NCBI RefSeq assembly: GCF_000685035.1
Contig: NZ_BAYB01000019.1
Coordinates: forward strand, 1-64,000
Length of the DNA stretch: 64,000 nucleotides
DNA from: Paraburkholderia ferrariae NBRC 106233
GTDB taxonomy: Bacteria; Pseudomonadota; Gammaproteobacteria; Burkholderiales; Burkholderiaceae
Reading direction: 5' to 3'
Below the pieces are notes generated by a model that was not told where the DNA came from, searched no databases, and worked only from the letters and a program-made list of their open reading frames with translations. Made by a program: the position numbers and the translations under genes. Positions 16,616 to 24,841 of this stretch are shown here, in pieces (the first letter of the stretch is position 1; every line of letters starts with the position of its first letter).

Positions 16616-17920
16616 TTAGCAGCGTCTTGATAGCGGTAAGGCTTCCCGCGGGGGCTCGCCCATAAAAAGCTGGCGGGGCCGGCCGATCCTCTGCTCCGGA
16701 TCGGCGATCATCTCGTTCCACTGGGCGATCCAGCCCACCGTGCGCGCCATCGCGAAGATACAGGTGAACATCGACGTTGGGATACCCAGCGCGCGCTGCA
16801 CGATGCCCGAATAGAAGTCCACGTTCGGGTACAGCTTGCGCGACACGAAGTACTCGTCTTCGAGCGCGATCTTTTCGAGCGCCATCGCGAGCTTGAACAG
16901 CGGGTCGTCGTGCAGGCCCAGTTCGTCGAGCACTTCGTGGCAGGTTTCGCGCATCAGCTTCGCACGCGGGTCGTAATTCTTGTACACGCGGTGACCGAAG
17001 CCCATCAGCTTCATGCCTGAATTCTTGTCCTTCACCTTCGCGGTGAACTCGGGAATACGGTCGATCGAACCGATTTCCTCCAGCATGTGCAGGGCGGCTT
17101 CGTTCGCACCGCCGTGCGCCGGCCCCCACAGACACGCGATACCGGCCGCGATACACGCAAACGGATTTGCACCCGACGATCCGGCGAGCCGCACCGTCGA
17201 GGTCGACGCGTTCTGCTCGTGGTCTGCGTGCAGGATCAGGATGCGGTCGAGCGCGCGCGCCAGCACGTCGTTGACCTTGTACTCCTCGCACGGGTTCGAG
17301 AACATCATGTGCATGAAGTTCGCGCTGTATGACATGTCGTTCCCGGGATACACGAACGGCTGGCCTACCGTGTACTTGTACGCCATGGCGACGAGCGTCG
17401 GCAGCTTGGCGATCATGCGGATCGCCGACACCTCGCGATGTCCCGGATCGTTGATGTCGAGCGAGTCGTGGTAGAACGCGGACAACGCACCTACCGCCGC
17501 GACCAGGATCGCCATCGGATGCGCATCGCGGCGAAAACCGCGGAAGAAAAAATGCATCTGCTCATGGACAAGAGTGTGCTTCGTCACCGCTTCGACGAAC
17601 GCACTCTTCTCCCTGGCATCTGGCAATTCGCCCTTCAGCAGCAGATAACAGGTTTCAAGAAAGTCGGCATTCTGCGCAAGGTTATCGATCGGATAACCTC
17701 GGTATAGCAGCTCCCCCTTGTCGCCATCGATATAGGTGATGGCGGATTCGCACGCTGCCGTCGACATAAAACCCGGATCGTACGTAAACATGCCGGACTG
17801 CGCATACAGCTTGCGGATGTCGATCACGTCGGGACCCATTGTGCCGCGATAGACCGGCATTTCTATGGGGGTCTTCACACCCGGGATGTGAAGTAATGCT
17901 GCGAGAGAATTTCTTTCCAT
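16616..17920 (-). CDS. gltA: Citrate synthase (type II), fluoride-island copy
   Basis: A 434-aa hexameric-type citrate synthase condensing acetyl-CoA and oxaloacetate. Catalytic residues are visible: His in HADHEQNAS, His in GPAHGGANEA, Asp in NVDFYSG, and substrate-binding Arg/His in MGFGHRVYKNYDPR. Length and the N-terminal beta domain match proteobacterial GltA. The start ATG at 17920 has only a weak ribosome site. The gene is the first reading frame after riboswitch 2. A housekeeping gltA is expected elsewhere in the genome, so this should be a conditional paralogue; that cannot be checked here. Confidence 0.95.
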   Translation of the reverse strand: MERNSLAALLHIPGVKTPIEMPVYRGTMGPDVIDIRKLYAQSGMFTYDPGFMSTAACESAITYIDGDKGELLYRGYPIDNLAQNADFLETCYLLLKGELPDAREKSAFVEAVTKHTLVHEQMHFFFRGFRRDAHPMAILVAAVGALSAFYHDSLDINDPGHREVSAIRMIAKLPTLVAMAYKYTVGQPFVYPGNDMSYSANFMHMMFSNPCEEYKVNDVLARALDRILILHADHEQNASTSTVRLAGSSGANPFACIAAGIACLWGPAHGGANEAALHMLEEIGSIDRIPEFTAKVKDKNSGMKLMGFGHRVYKNYDPRAKLMRETCHEVLDELGLHDDPLFKLAMALEKIALEDEYFVSRKLYPNVDFYSGIVQRALGIPTSMFTCIFAMARTVGWIAQWNEMIADPEQRIGRPRQLFMGEPPREALPLSRRC

Positions 17921-18103
17921 GGAGATCAGTTTTTTGACGCCTGCAAACCACGGAACCGTGCCCTTGTCTCACAGCGCGCGAGTCCCTGCCGTTGCATCAG
18001 CAGTGAGCGAGCAATGTGGGAGGCAGGACCCCTGGTTCAACTAACGCAAACCCGGACGACGGTATGGAGAGAAAAGCGCCCACACGCCCGCCATCGGGGA
18101 CAC

Positions 18104-18163
18104 GTAGGCATCATTAGCTGCATGACAGAACGTCGCAGCGATTATCGGAGGAATGCCATCTCC
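18104..18163 (-). promoter_or_regulatory. Fluoride riboswitch 2 (gltA operon)
   Basis: The minus strand carries GGAGATGGCATTCCTCC, then AATCGCTGCG with a longer variable hairpin than the others, and AGCTAATGATGCCTAC. It faces gltA, 184 bases away. A in GCTAATGATG instead of GCTGATGATG occurs also in copies 10, 11 and 14. Confidence 0.9.
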
Positions 18164-18172
18164 GTAATAAAT

Positions 18173-18201
18173 AGCTTAGCGCCAATCTTCGTGCAGCGCA
18201 A
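18173..18201 (-). promoter_or_regulatory. Promoter for riboswitch 2 transcript
   Basis: Minus-strand TTGCGC, 17-base spacer, TAAGCT, ending 9 bases before the aptamer. Confidence 0.65.
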
Positions 18202-18399
18202 CATTTTGTCGCTGTGCGCCATGCTTAAGCGCCTCTTACCCGGTTCATCTTCATCGCCCTCATCGTCGTGGGACTTTACTGTGTCCTGCGCCGAACGATT
18301 CGGACCTGCTGCGCCGTCCCCAACAGCGAGTCCGATGCGGAAGCACGGCTCAGCATGCGCACCGTGAGCACGACGTCATCCGGTGAGACACCCCTGCGG

Positions 18400-18873
18400 C
18401 TAACTACCACCTGCCTGAGAAGCAGGCTCGACAATGGTCTGCACGCTCGGCATCCTGCCGGAGTCAATCACCCGCTCGAGGCGTTGTGCGGCTCGCCGCA
18501 TGACATGGGCCGGGACCGTCGCGAGCAGGTCATCGTGCAGGCTCAATACGACCTTCAGCGCATCACATGCAGTCGCGTCGATACGCCAGTTGCCATCTTC
18601 CGGTACGTGCTTCATGCAGCGGTGGAGACCGGCTTCAGCAACGAGGAACACATCCGGTTCAACGTCGCCGCAGTCGTATGCAACCAGCCACGTCATATAC
18701 AAAGATTTGATCAACTCGCCCAACTGACTGCCGCTCCCTTGCCCGAGTCTCAGCATCTCTAGCGCCATGTGCGCCTGAAGCGAACGCTTCTGCGCTTTCC
18801 TTGCGGGAATCGGCAGCAGAAGTTCGCGTGTCAGGTGCGCCCTGGTGCCTGGCTTCTTTCTTTTATGCGACAT
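18400..18873 (-). CDS. Hypothetical protein (Burkholderia-type, sometimes labelled Fis-family)
   Basis: A 157-aa helical protein of unknown function. Its opening (basic, then THLTREL-like TRAHLTRELLLPI) and central SLQAHMALEMLRLGQGSGSQLGELIKSLYMTWLVAY resemble small Burkholderiaceae proteins that are often annotated as Fis-family regulators, though no Fis-type DNA-binding helix is evident to me. The ATG at 18873 follows GGGAGA by nine bases. It is the last gene of the run from riboswitch 4 and 3 (111-aa protein, zapE, DUF211), separated by 374 bases from DUF211. Confidence 0.6.
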   Translation of the reverse strand: MSHKRKKPGTRAHLTRELLLPIPARKAQKRSLQAHMALEMLRLGQGSGSQLGELIKSLYMTWLVAYDCGDVEPDVFLVAEAGLHRCMKHVPEDGNWRIDATACDALKVVLSLHDDLLATVPAHVMRRAAQRLERVIDSGRMPSVQTIVEPASQAGGS

Positions 18874-19247
18874 GCTGCAGGGTCTCCCGTGTGGTGAAAT
18901 CGTCGGGTAGCCGGCCAGTGGGTTCATGTGAATTGACCGACGCCGGATAGCCCGGACTGCCGGCATCGGCTGCAGCCTGCGTATCCGCCATACAACGGGG
19001 TCAACAGAAAAACAGGCGCTTTCGGGCCACCATCGGACAAGCACACGGATTGCGCGTTCGGCCGGTTCGAGATTCGGCACTGCGCCCGGCGAAGCCGCAA
19101 GCCCGCCGTTTCCTGTCTGACACGCCAGCAAACACGGTGTTGAGGTTGAGCAACCGACTATCGACGCATAACGTAAGCCCAGAACGTTACCCGGAAACGG
19201 ACAGTCAACGTGGCCGCAACGCGATCGCGGCCATTCCCCCAGTTGCA
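18874..19247. other. Gap without recognised gene
   Basis: These 374 bases lie between DUF211 and the downstream hypothetical gene. Reading frames exist on the minus strand but lack ribosome sites or family features. I see no hairpin with a T-tract. Confidence 0.4.
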
Positions 19248-19544
19248 CTAGCGGGCACGCGCAATCCGTTCGACGGACCGCTCGCCGCATGCGATATGCC
19301 CAACGCGCAGGACCACCGCTCCGCACGCCTCCACTGCCTTCACAAGTTCACCATAGTCGAGGAATTGGCCTTCGATCGTGACGTCCATACCCACTGTCCC
19401 GATGTCGATGCCGGTAATTGTGATGTTGACTGCTTCAACACCGCTGCAGGCGGTTATCGTCTCCGCCATTTCAACCAGCGCAGCCTGCCGGCCGCGTTGA
19501 TCGACGTCGAGCGCGAGGCGCCTGATGTTCAGCATGGGAAGCAT
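19248..19544 (-). CDS. DUF211 family protein
   Basis: A 98-aa protein matching the DUF211 pattern: IRRLALDV at the start, a helix, SGVEAVNITITGIDIGTVGMDVTIEG in the middle and LVKAVEACGAVVLRVGHIACG at the end. The fold is a ferredoxin-like alpha/beta sandwich in family members of known structure; function is unknown. DUF211 is better known from archaea. The ATG overlaps the zapE stop (ATGA), showing translational coupling. Its place in a fluoride-switched operon suggests a stress role, which is inference. Confidence 0.75.
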   Translation of the reverse strand: MLPMLNIRRLALDVDQRGRQAALVEMAETITACSGVEAVNITITGIDIGTVGMDVTIEGQFLDYGELVKAVEACGAVVLRVGHIACGERSVERIARAR

Positions 19545-20689
19545 CAGGCCTGTCTCTCGCTGGGGCCGTACTCACGATCCACGCCCGGAGTACCGGCTGC
19601 GGGTCCCGCAGGCCTCGGACGCTTCGCGCGACGAAAATACGAAACACTGCGCATCTCGTCTATGCGCGAAACGGTCCGCTCGAACTCCGCCGCAAGCGGT
19701 CCCTGCATGTATAGTTTTTCGGGCGGCACAGCCGCCGACATGATCAGCCTGATATGGTGGTCGTACAGGATATCGACGAGCCAGGTGAATCGCCTTGCTG
19801 CAGACTCCTGGTCCGGCGTCATCTGGGGAACGCCGGAGAGAATGACGGTGTGAAACCGCGCGGCGAGAGCCAGATAGTCATTCTGCGAACGCGGGCTGCC
19901 ACATAGTGCCGCGAAGTCAAACCACACGACGCCATCGCCCCGCTTGCGCGCTCGCAGCTCGCGCTGCTCGATTTGCAGCACCGGCGTCTGCCCGGCGGTC
20001 GCGGCGAGCCTTGCAAACGACTCGTCGAGTTCCGCTTCCGAATCGGCATTCGCCGGGCAAAGATAGGTCCGGACCCGGGCCATCGAACGTTCACGATAGT
20101 CCATGCCGCCATCGACATTCACGATATCGAGTCTGTTCTTCAGCAGATCTATCGCAGGAAGAAATCGTTCCCGGTTCAAGCCATCAGGATATAGCTGATC
20201 CGGATGGAAGTTTGATGTCGCAACGAGCGCAACGTGACAGGCAAAAAGCACCGGCAGCAAACGCGACAGGACCATCGCGTCGGCGATATCCGACACGTGA
20301 AATTCGTCAAGGCAGATGAGTTCCCGCGACGACGATAGCTCGCGCGCGAGCGCATCGAGCGGATCGGCCTGTCCTCGCAAATCCTCCAGGGATCGGTGCA
20401 CGTCGTGCATGAACTCATGAAAATGCAGGCGACACTTCTTCCTTGCCGGAACGACAGCGTAGAAGCAATCCATCAGGAGCGTCTTGCCACGCCCCACTCC
20501 ACCCCAAAGATACAGCCCTTTGGGCGGTGCAGGATGGACAAGAAAGCGCGTCACCGGATTGCGGTGTGCCTCATACGCCCGCCAGCCTTCATAGCAATGC
20601 TGCAAGCGGCCGAGTGCTTCAAGTTGGGAATGATCGGGCTCGAAACCCCGTGCCCGGGTGATTCTTCTGAAATTCTCGATGACATCCAT
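19544..20689 (-). CDS. zapE: ZapE/AFG1-like ATPase, fluoride-island copy
   Basis: A 381-aa AFG1/LACE1-type P-loop ATPase. Walker A is GGVGRGKTLLMD (about residues 62-73), Walker B is LICLDEFHV near 135, and the SATSNFHPDQLYPDG-like segment (VATSNFHPDQLYPDGLNRE) near 165 is characteristic. In E. coli ZapE destabilises FtsZ rings, and mitochondrial Afg1 helps clear membrane proteins. The ATG at 20689 gives the usual N-terminus; no strong ribosome site is seen, and a longer frame opens at 20821. It is preceded by riboswitch 3 and followed by DUF211. A second housekeeping copy is likely elsewhere. Confidence 0.88.
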   Translation of the reverse strand: MDVIENFRRITRARGFEPDHSQLEALGRLQHCYEGWRAYEAHRNPVTRFLVHPAPPKGLYLWGGVGRGKTLLMDCFYAVVPARKKCRLHFHEFMHDVHRSLEDLRGQADPLDALARELSSSRELICLDEFHVSDIADAMVLSRLLPVLFACHVALVATSNFHPDQLYPDGLNRERFLPAIDLLKNRLDIVNVDGGMDYRERSMARVRTYLCPANADSEAELDESFARLAATAGQTPVLQIEQRELRARKRGDGVVWFDFAALCGSPRSQNDYLALAARFHTVILSGVPQMTPDQESAARRFTWLVDILYDHHIRLIMSAAVPPEKLYMQGPLAAEFERTVSRIDEMRSVSYFRRAKRPRPAGPAAGTPGVDREYGPSERQA

Positions 20690-20930
20690 ACCCAGCGACG
20701 ATCCAGCGTGTTGTGTGTCCTGTCCGCAGCCCCTGCCGCCTCGACCGTATGCATGCAGTCCCGGCAGGCCGCCCGGCCCCGGAAATACCGGGGATGCGAT
20801 GTGCCGGCCGCACGAAGCCACCCGAAGCCGGCCGACAACCGGTCAGGAAACGAGGCCTTGGTGCCCTTCCCGGCCAAAACATGGGGCGCCCGTTGGAACT
20901 CAGGCGACCCCGTGCCTGCTTCCGGGACCT

Positions 20931-20977
20931 GTAGGCATCATCAGCCCTGTCGGGCGGTTGCGGAGAATACCATCTCC
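20931..20977 (-). promoter_or_regulatory. Fluoride riboswitch 3 (intra-operon, before zapE)
   Basis: Minus strand GGAGATGGTATTCTCC, AACCGCCCG hairpin, GCTGATGATGCCTAC. It lies 68 bases after the stop of the 111-aa gene, in the same direction, with no good promoter between. It probably acts on transcripts arriving from riboswitch 4. It is the shortest copy (47 bases) and the only one with T at position 9. Confidence 0.88.
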
Positions 20978-21044
20978 GTTAGGGTGGCTGGCTATGCGGT
21001 CTGGTGTGAATTGACTCTGCACGGCCACGTTGTTCCGGGCGAAC

Positions 21045-21380
21045 TCACGTCGCGCAATTCATGTCTTGCGGAGATACCGCCTCGCATCCCTGCCACTGCA
21101 ACATCTTCTGCAGTGCGCCGACGAACGAGCAATCGCGGACGCGCTCTCCGTCCCGGCCAATCAACATGAATTCGCCGGACGCGAAGGCAAAGACGGTGAG
21201 ATGGCCAAGCTTGCGCAGCGAAGCCTCCAGTCCGGCGAATTCGCTGCCCGGCGAAGCCGGCGCCGCTGTTCCTCCGCGTCCCGGCAGCGCGCGTCCGTCG
21301 AGCGCGACGTTTGCGCGCACATCGATCGCGTGTCCCGCGCGAACTACGCCCACCGCATCATCACTGAGTGCGATTTGCAT
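21045..21380 (-). CDS. Hypothetical 111-aa protein under fluoride control
   Basis: I do not recognise this protein. It has 111 residues, a Gly/Ala/Pro-rich central linker (residues 30-48) and a beta-rich half containing LGHLTVFAFASGEFMLIGRDGERV followed by a helix with LQKMLQWQGCEAVS. No signal peptide, membrane segment or metal motif is clear; two cysteines lie near the C-terminus and one near residue 85. The ATG at 21380 has AGGAAGGGA upstream, a strong ribosome site. It is the first gene after riboswitch 4 and precedes riboswitch 3. Confidence 0.65.
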   Translation of the reverse strand: MQIALSDDAVGVVRAGHAIDVRANVALDGRALPGRGGTAAPASPGSEFAGLEASLRKLGHLTVFAFASGEFMLIGRDGERVRDCSFVGALQKMLQWQGCEAVSPQDMNCAT

Positions 21381-21680
21381 TTTTGAAATCCCTTCCTGAA
21401 CGCGGCCCTTAACGGGCCGCTGGTAAACCGTGATATCGGCCGCGGCCGTACCGGTTATTCGCGCCAAGCTGGCTGCTTGCGGTCAGGGCGGCGCGTTCGG
21501 GTCTCAAGGCGCACCGGCACCATGGCCATGGACGGCCAACGTCGCGATGCGATTGGCGGTTGTGAGGGAAGGAGTAGATGTGCTGCCCGGCGCAGAAAGC
21601 GGGCCAATGAAGAGGTAGACAATGCAACCATGATTCACCTGTTGTTTGCGGGTTAGAAAATGTTTTCGCATCCGTGAAAC
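21381..21680 (-). other. Leader between riboswitch 4 and the 111-aa gene
   Basis: A 300-base untranslated leader. No gene is supported in it; the conserved CCTGG element seen after most other aptamers is not evident here. Confidence 0.4.
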
Positions 21681-21731
21681 AGCAGGCATCATCAGCCGGT
21701 GCGCCCGGCGGTTAAGGAGAATGCCATCTCC
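21681..21731 (-). promoter_or_regulatory. Fluoride riboswitch 4
   Basis: Minus strand GGAGATGGCATTCTCC, TTAACCGCC, a short GGGCGCACC hairpin and GCTGATGATGCCTGC. It faces the 111-aa gene and is back to back with riboswitch 5 of crcB. Confidence 0.9.
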
Positions 21732-21738
21732 GTTTATA

Positions 21739-21767
21739 AGCATACCGCTCCATTTGCAGAGCCGCAA
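21739..21767 (-). promoter_or_regulatory. Promoter for riboswitch 4 transcript
   Basis: Minus-strand TTGCGG, 17-base spacer, TATGCT, ending 7 bases before the aptamer. Confidence 0.65.
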
Positions 21768-21987
21768 GCGTGGTTAGAGCCATCGAAGCGATACTTTCGG
21801 CGTTTGTGGCATTCGCGCGTATTCACCGTGCAGGCTGAACAACTATCCGCCTTTCAATCATCCGCCCCGTGCCGTTGCGCGTCCCCGCTCCGGCAACCGC
21901 GGTGCCCGGACGCCGCGAGCACGCCGGCGCACTCGCGCTGGTCGTCCTGGACCTGCACGTCCTCGCGTTTTTGCGGGCCGGTCTGCT

Positions 21988-22015
21988 TGACGTTGCGCCG
22001 GCCGATGATAGAATT
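21988..22015 (+). promoter_or_regulatory. Promoter of crcB transcript
   Basis: TTGACG, 16-base spacer, TAGAAT, ending 7 bases before riboswitch 5. It is the best -35 match in the island. Confidence 0.7.
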
Positions 22016-22022
22016 TCCCGCT

Positions 22023-22070
22023 GGAGATGGCATTCTCCCTAACCGCTCGCCACGAGCCGATGATGCCTAC
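22023..22070 (+). promoter_or_regulatory. Fluoride riboswitch 5 (crcB)
   Basis: GGAGATGGCATTCTCC, CTAACCGC, short hairpin CTCGCCACGAG and CCGATGATGCCTAC. It lies 65 bases upstream of crcB, the classic gene partner of this RNA, which anchors the identity of all fourteen copies. A downstream hairpin ACAAGCG...CGCTTGT may be the switch platform. Confidence 0.95.
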
Positions 22071-22135
22071 AAACCCGCAAGACAAGCGTCCGTACACGTG
22101 CGCTTGTCGATGTTAAATCGAACAGGGTATTAGAC

Positions 22136-22528
22136 ATGTATCAATCGGTTCTCGCTGTCGCGATCGGCGGTGCAATGGGATCGCTCTTTCGCTGGTTTCT
22201 GGGCCTTCGTCTCAACGGGCTTTTCCCCGATCTTCCCCTCGGCACACTCGCTGCCAACGTCATCGCCGGCTACATCATCGGTGTCGCGATTGCGTGTTTT
22301 GTCCGCATGCCGCAGATCGCCCCCGAATGGCGCCTGTTCGTCACGACAGGACTGATGGGGGGGCTTTCGACGTTCTCGACGTTTTCCGCGGAAGTCGTCG
22401 GCGACCTTCAGCAAGGACGGTATGGCTGGGCGGCCGGAGAGGTCGTCATTCACCTTTCCGGTTCGCTGATCATGACCATTCTCGGCTTCGCGACGGTCAG
22501 CCTGCTATCGAGAGCGGCCATAGCCTGA
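22136..22528 (+). CDS. crcB: Fluoride ion channel/exporter CrcB (Fluc)
   Basis: A 130-aa inner-membrane protein that lets fluoride leave the cell as a dual-topology dimer. Four transmembrane helices are visible (about 4-20, 34-54, 68-88 and 100-122). Family signatures are present: GGAMGSLFRW in helix 1, GTLAANVIAGYIIG with the conserved Asn in helix 2, and TGLMGGLSTFSTFSAE in helix 3, which carries the Phe-box residues and the central Na+ break. Length is typical. It is directly under riboswitch 5 and is the only recognisable fluoride exporter here; no EriC-F (CLC) gene is present. Confidence 0.96.
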   Translation: MYQSVLAVAIGGAMGSLFRWFLGLRLNGLFPDLPLGTLAANVIAGYIIGVAIACFVRMPQIAPEWRLFVTTGLMGGLSTFSTFSAEVVGDLQQGRYGWAAGEVVIHLSGSLIMTILGFATVSLLSRAAIA

Positions 22529-22603
22529 AGGGCGTCGGGGGCAATCCCTGCATTGCGCAGATTGCCAAAGCCAGCGGGAGTTTCCAGCCTGTTGGGGCAG
22601 TCG

Positions 22604-22655
22604 GGAGATGGCATTCCTCCCAACAACCGCCGGTTGTCCGGCTGACGATGCCTAC
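22604..22655 (+). promoter_or_regulatory. Fluoride riboswitch 6 (intra-operon, before cfa)
   Basis: GGAGATGGCATTCCTCC, CAACAACCGCCGG hairpin and GCTGACGATGCCTAC; the C in GACGATG is unique to this copy. It starts 76 bases after the crcB stop in the same direction and no good promoter is seen between, so it likely gates read-through into cfa. Confidence 0.88.
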
Positions 22656-22919
22656 CAATTTCCTGGGAGCAGGAGGTTGGTGGCTGCACGCCAGTCCTCC
22701 GCCTTCCAGGATTAACGCTATCGATGCACGTCCTGGAAAAGCATGGAATACGTCACTTGCAAGCGCGCGCTCCCCGTTGCCGCACCGTCCGAACAATGCA
22801 TACCGGTGCACCGACCTCCCCCCCTTCTTCGTTCCCGGCAGCCTTCGGCCCGGCGCGCATTCTGGCCCGGGACAAATCCGTCTGCCCGTGCAAGTTGCAC
22901 TGGCCCGCGTAACTGATTC

Positions 22920-22948
22920 GTCGTGCGTCCAGAAAACGGACGCACGAC
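22920..22948 (+). repeat. 11-bp hairpin in cfa leader
   Basis: GTCGTGCGTCC and its exact complement flank a 7-base A-rich loop, 55 bases before cfa. It has no T-tract. It may be part of the expression platform of riboswitch 6 or a weak terminator. Confidence 0.5.
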
Positions 22949-23003
22949 AATCGACGGCCGCGTTTCATTGCGACCGGCCATACCGAAAGAATGGAGAAAA
23001 TGC

Positions 23004-24191
23004 ATGTCTGCGTCAGTCCAGCAGGAAAACAAGCGTAACGGACGCGCCGCGGGCTCAGCCTGCAGGTTCGTCGAAGAACTGCTCGCACGCGCCGATGTCA
23101 AGCTCGGAGGAGTCCGCGCATGGGACATCCGTCTGAACGACGACGCTGTCCCGGGAGACGTTCTTGCACGCGGCAGCCTCGCACTCGGCGAAGCGTACAT
23201 GGATGGCCGGTGGGAGTGCGATCGTATCGATCAGTTCTTCGACAGGATCATGCGCGCACGGCTGGACGAGCAGGTCCGTCCCGCACGCCTCGCACTGCAT
23301 GCCTTGCACGCGAAAATAACCAATCGCCAGACCGCACGCCGGTCCTGGCAGGTTGGGCAGCAGCACTACGACATCGGAAACGACCTGTATGCGGCGATGC
23401 TCGATCGCCGCATGACCTACACCTGCGCCTTCTGGTCCAGCGGTGCGAAGACGCTGGATAGCGCCCAAGAAGACAAGCTCGATCTCATCTGCCGAAAGCT
23501 GCAGTTGCGCCCCGGGATGCGGCTGCTCGACATCGGCTGTGGCTGGGGAAGCCTGATGGGATTTGCAGCCGAATACTATGGCGTGAGCTGCGTTGGTGTC
23601 ACCATCTCGAAGGAACAGGCCCGGTGGGCCGCACAGCGCTACCGGGGACTGCCGCTCGAGTTCCGGCTACAGGACTATCGGAGCGTCAACGAACGCTTTG
23701 ACCGCATCGCGAGCATCGGAATGTTCGAGCATGTGGGCGCCCGCAACTATCGTATCTTCATGGAGGTCGCGCACCGGTGTCTGGTCGACGACGGGCTTTT
23801 CCTGTTGCATACGATCGGAAAGAACCAGCGCAATACGCCACCCGATCCGTGGCTCGATCGTTACATCTTTCCCAACGGCGAGCTTCCTGCGCTCGGCCAG
23901 ATCGCCGATGCGTCCAGCGGCCTCTTTGTCACGGAGGACATTCACAATTTCGGCGCCAACTACGACCGGACACTGATGGCCTGGCACGAGAACTTCGAAG
24001 CCGCGTGGCCACGGCTCCAGTCGCGGCTCGGAGAACGCTTCCATCGGATGTGGCGATACTATCTGCTATCGTGCGCCGGACTCTTTCGCGCTCGCGAGAC
24101 GCAACTGTGGCAATGGGTCTTCTCGAAGAGTGGTATTCCCGGTGGCTATCATCGTCCGTCGGGCGGTGACAGCCGGCCATCCAGACCATGA
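23004..24191 (+). CDS. cfa: Cyclopropane-fatty-acyl-phospholipid synthase family protein
   Basis: A 395-aa SAM-dependent enzyme that adds a methylene bridge to unsaturated membrane phospholipid acyl chains. The SAM loop is LLDIGCGWGSLMGFAAE near residue 174; QHYDIGNDLYAAML, YTCAFW, SIGMFEHVG, FLLHTIGKN and FGANYDRTL correspond to the substrate and bicarbonate-binding segments of E. coli Cfa. The ATG at 23004 has GGAG seven bases upstream. Cyclopropanation lowers membrane permeability to protons and weak acids, so HF entry is a plausible target; that link is inference. It is governed by riboswitch 6 and probably read through from crcB. Confidence 0.9.
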   Translation: MSASVQQENKRNGRAAGSACRFVEELLARADVKLGGVRAWDIRLNDDAVPGDVLARGSLALGEAYMDGRWECDRIDQFFDRIMRARLDEQVRPARLALHALHAKITNRQTARRSWQVGQQHYDIGNDLYAAMLDRRMTYTCAFWSSGAKTLDSAQEDKLDLICRKLQLRPGMRLLDIGCGWGSLMGFAAEYYGVSCVGVTISKEQARWAAQRYRGLPLEFRLQDYRSVNERFDRIASIGMFEHVGARNYRIFMEVAHRCLVDDGLFLLHTIGKNQRNTPPDPWLDRYIFPNGELPALGQIADASSGLFVTEDIHNFGANYDRTLMAWHENFEAAWPRLQSRLGERFHRMWRYYLLSCAGLFRARETQLWQWVFSKSGIPGGYHRPSGGDSRPSRP

Positions 24192-24219
24192 TCGCGACGC
24201 CCGTCCGGGGCTCGCCTGT

Positions 24220-24564
24220 TCAGGCGTGCCCCGTCAACTCGGGATGCAGTTGCAGGTGAAGAGCGACAAGCCAGGGCTTCGGACAGTGCTGGCGCACGGC
24301 TATCACACGGGAGGTCTCCTCTTCCCGATCCAGAAACCCATGCCGATCCGCCCATTCGAACGCCTTCTCGGCATCCAGGCGCACCCACCACCCCACCAGT
24401 ATCGTTGTTGCCATACCAAAGGCGCCAAAAAGAACAGGAGAAACGGCAAACGAGAACACATGGAGTGCCGCGGTGATGATGACAGTTTCTATTTCAGTCA
24501 CTGCCAGCCCGATGCCAAGCACGATAAAGCCGCCGGTCAAGCGCATACGATCGCCAGGTTTCAT
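24220..24564 (-). CDS. Small two-helix membrane protein, paralogue A
   Basis: A 114-aa protein of unknown function with two transmembrane helices (about residues 9-33 and 38-60) and a cytosolic tail. The tail DAEKAFEWADRHGFL...RVIAVRQHCPKPWLVALHLQLHPEL matches, position by position, the tail of the 138-aa protein at 29761-30177, so the two are paralogues. The end pattern LHxQxHPEL is distinctive. It follows riboswitch 7 in the same direction and is convergent with cfa. I do not recognise a family name. Confidence 0.75.
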   Translation of the reverse strand: MKPGDRMRLTGGFIVLGIGLAVTEIETVIITAALHVFSFAVSPVLFGAFGMATTILVGWWVRLDAEKAFEWADRHGFLDREEETSRVIAVRQHCPKPWLVALHLQLHPELTGHA

Positions 24565-24841
24565 CGAGCGACCCCGCCTGCACGGCAGATTACCCGACGC
24601 ACCGTCCGGTTGTCCGTGTCATCCTGCCGAAAATCGTTCCACGCGCATGCCTCGATCTGATTGACTACCTGCATGATGTAGGGTGTCCACCTGTCGCGCC
24701 CCGATGCTTGCCCCGGCTCCCTATTGCGAGGACATGCATTCTGGCGCCGTTTGCCACGCCGTCAATCAGGTATGCGAACGGTATCGACAAAACCTTTTCG
24801 CACGCGAGCAATGCCAGGCTCGTAACCCTGTTGCCGGACCT

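Larger units (their letters stand above)
22529..23003 (+). other. crcB-cfa intergenic leader with riboswitch 6
   Basis: This 475-base stretch has no gene. It holds riboswitch 6 (22604-22655), a CCTGG...CCAGG pairing segment just after it, and an 11-bp hairpin at 22920-22948. Confidence 0.5.
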
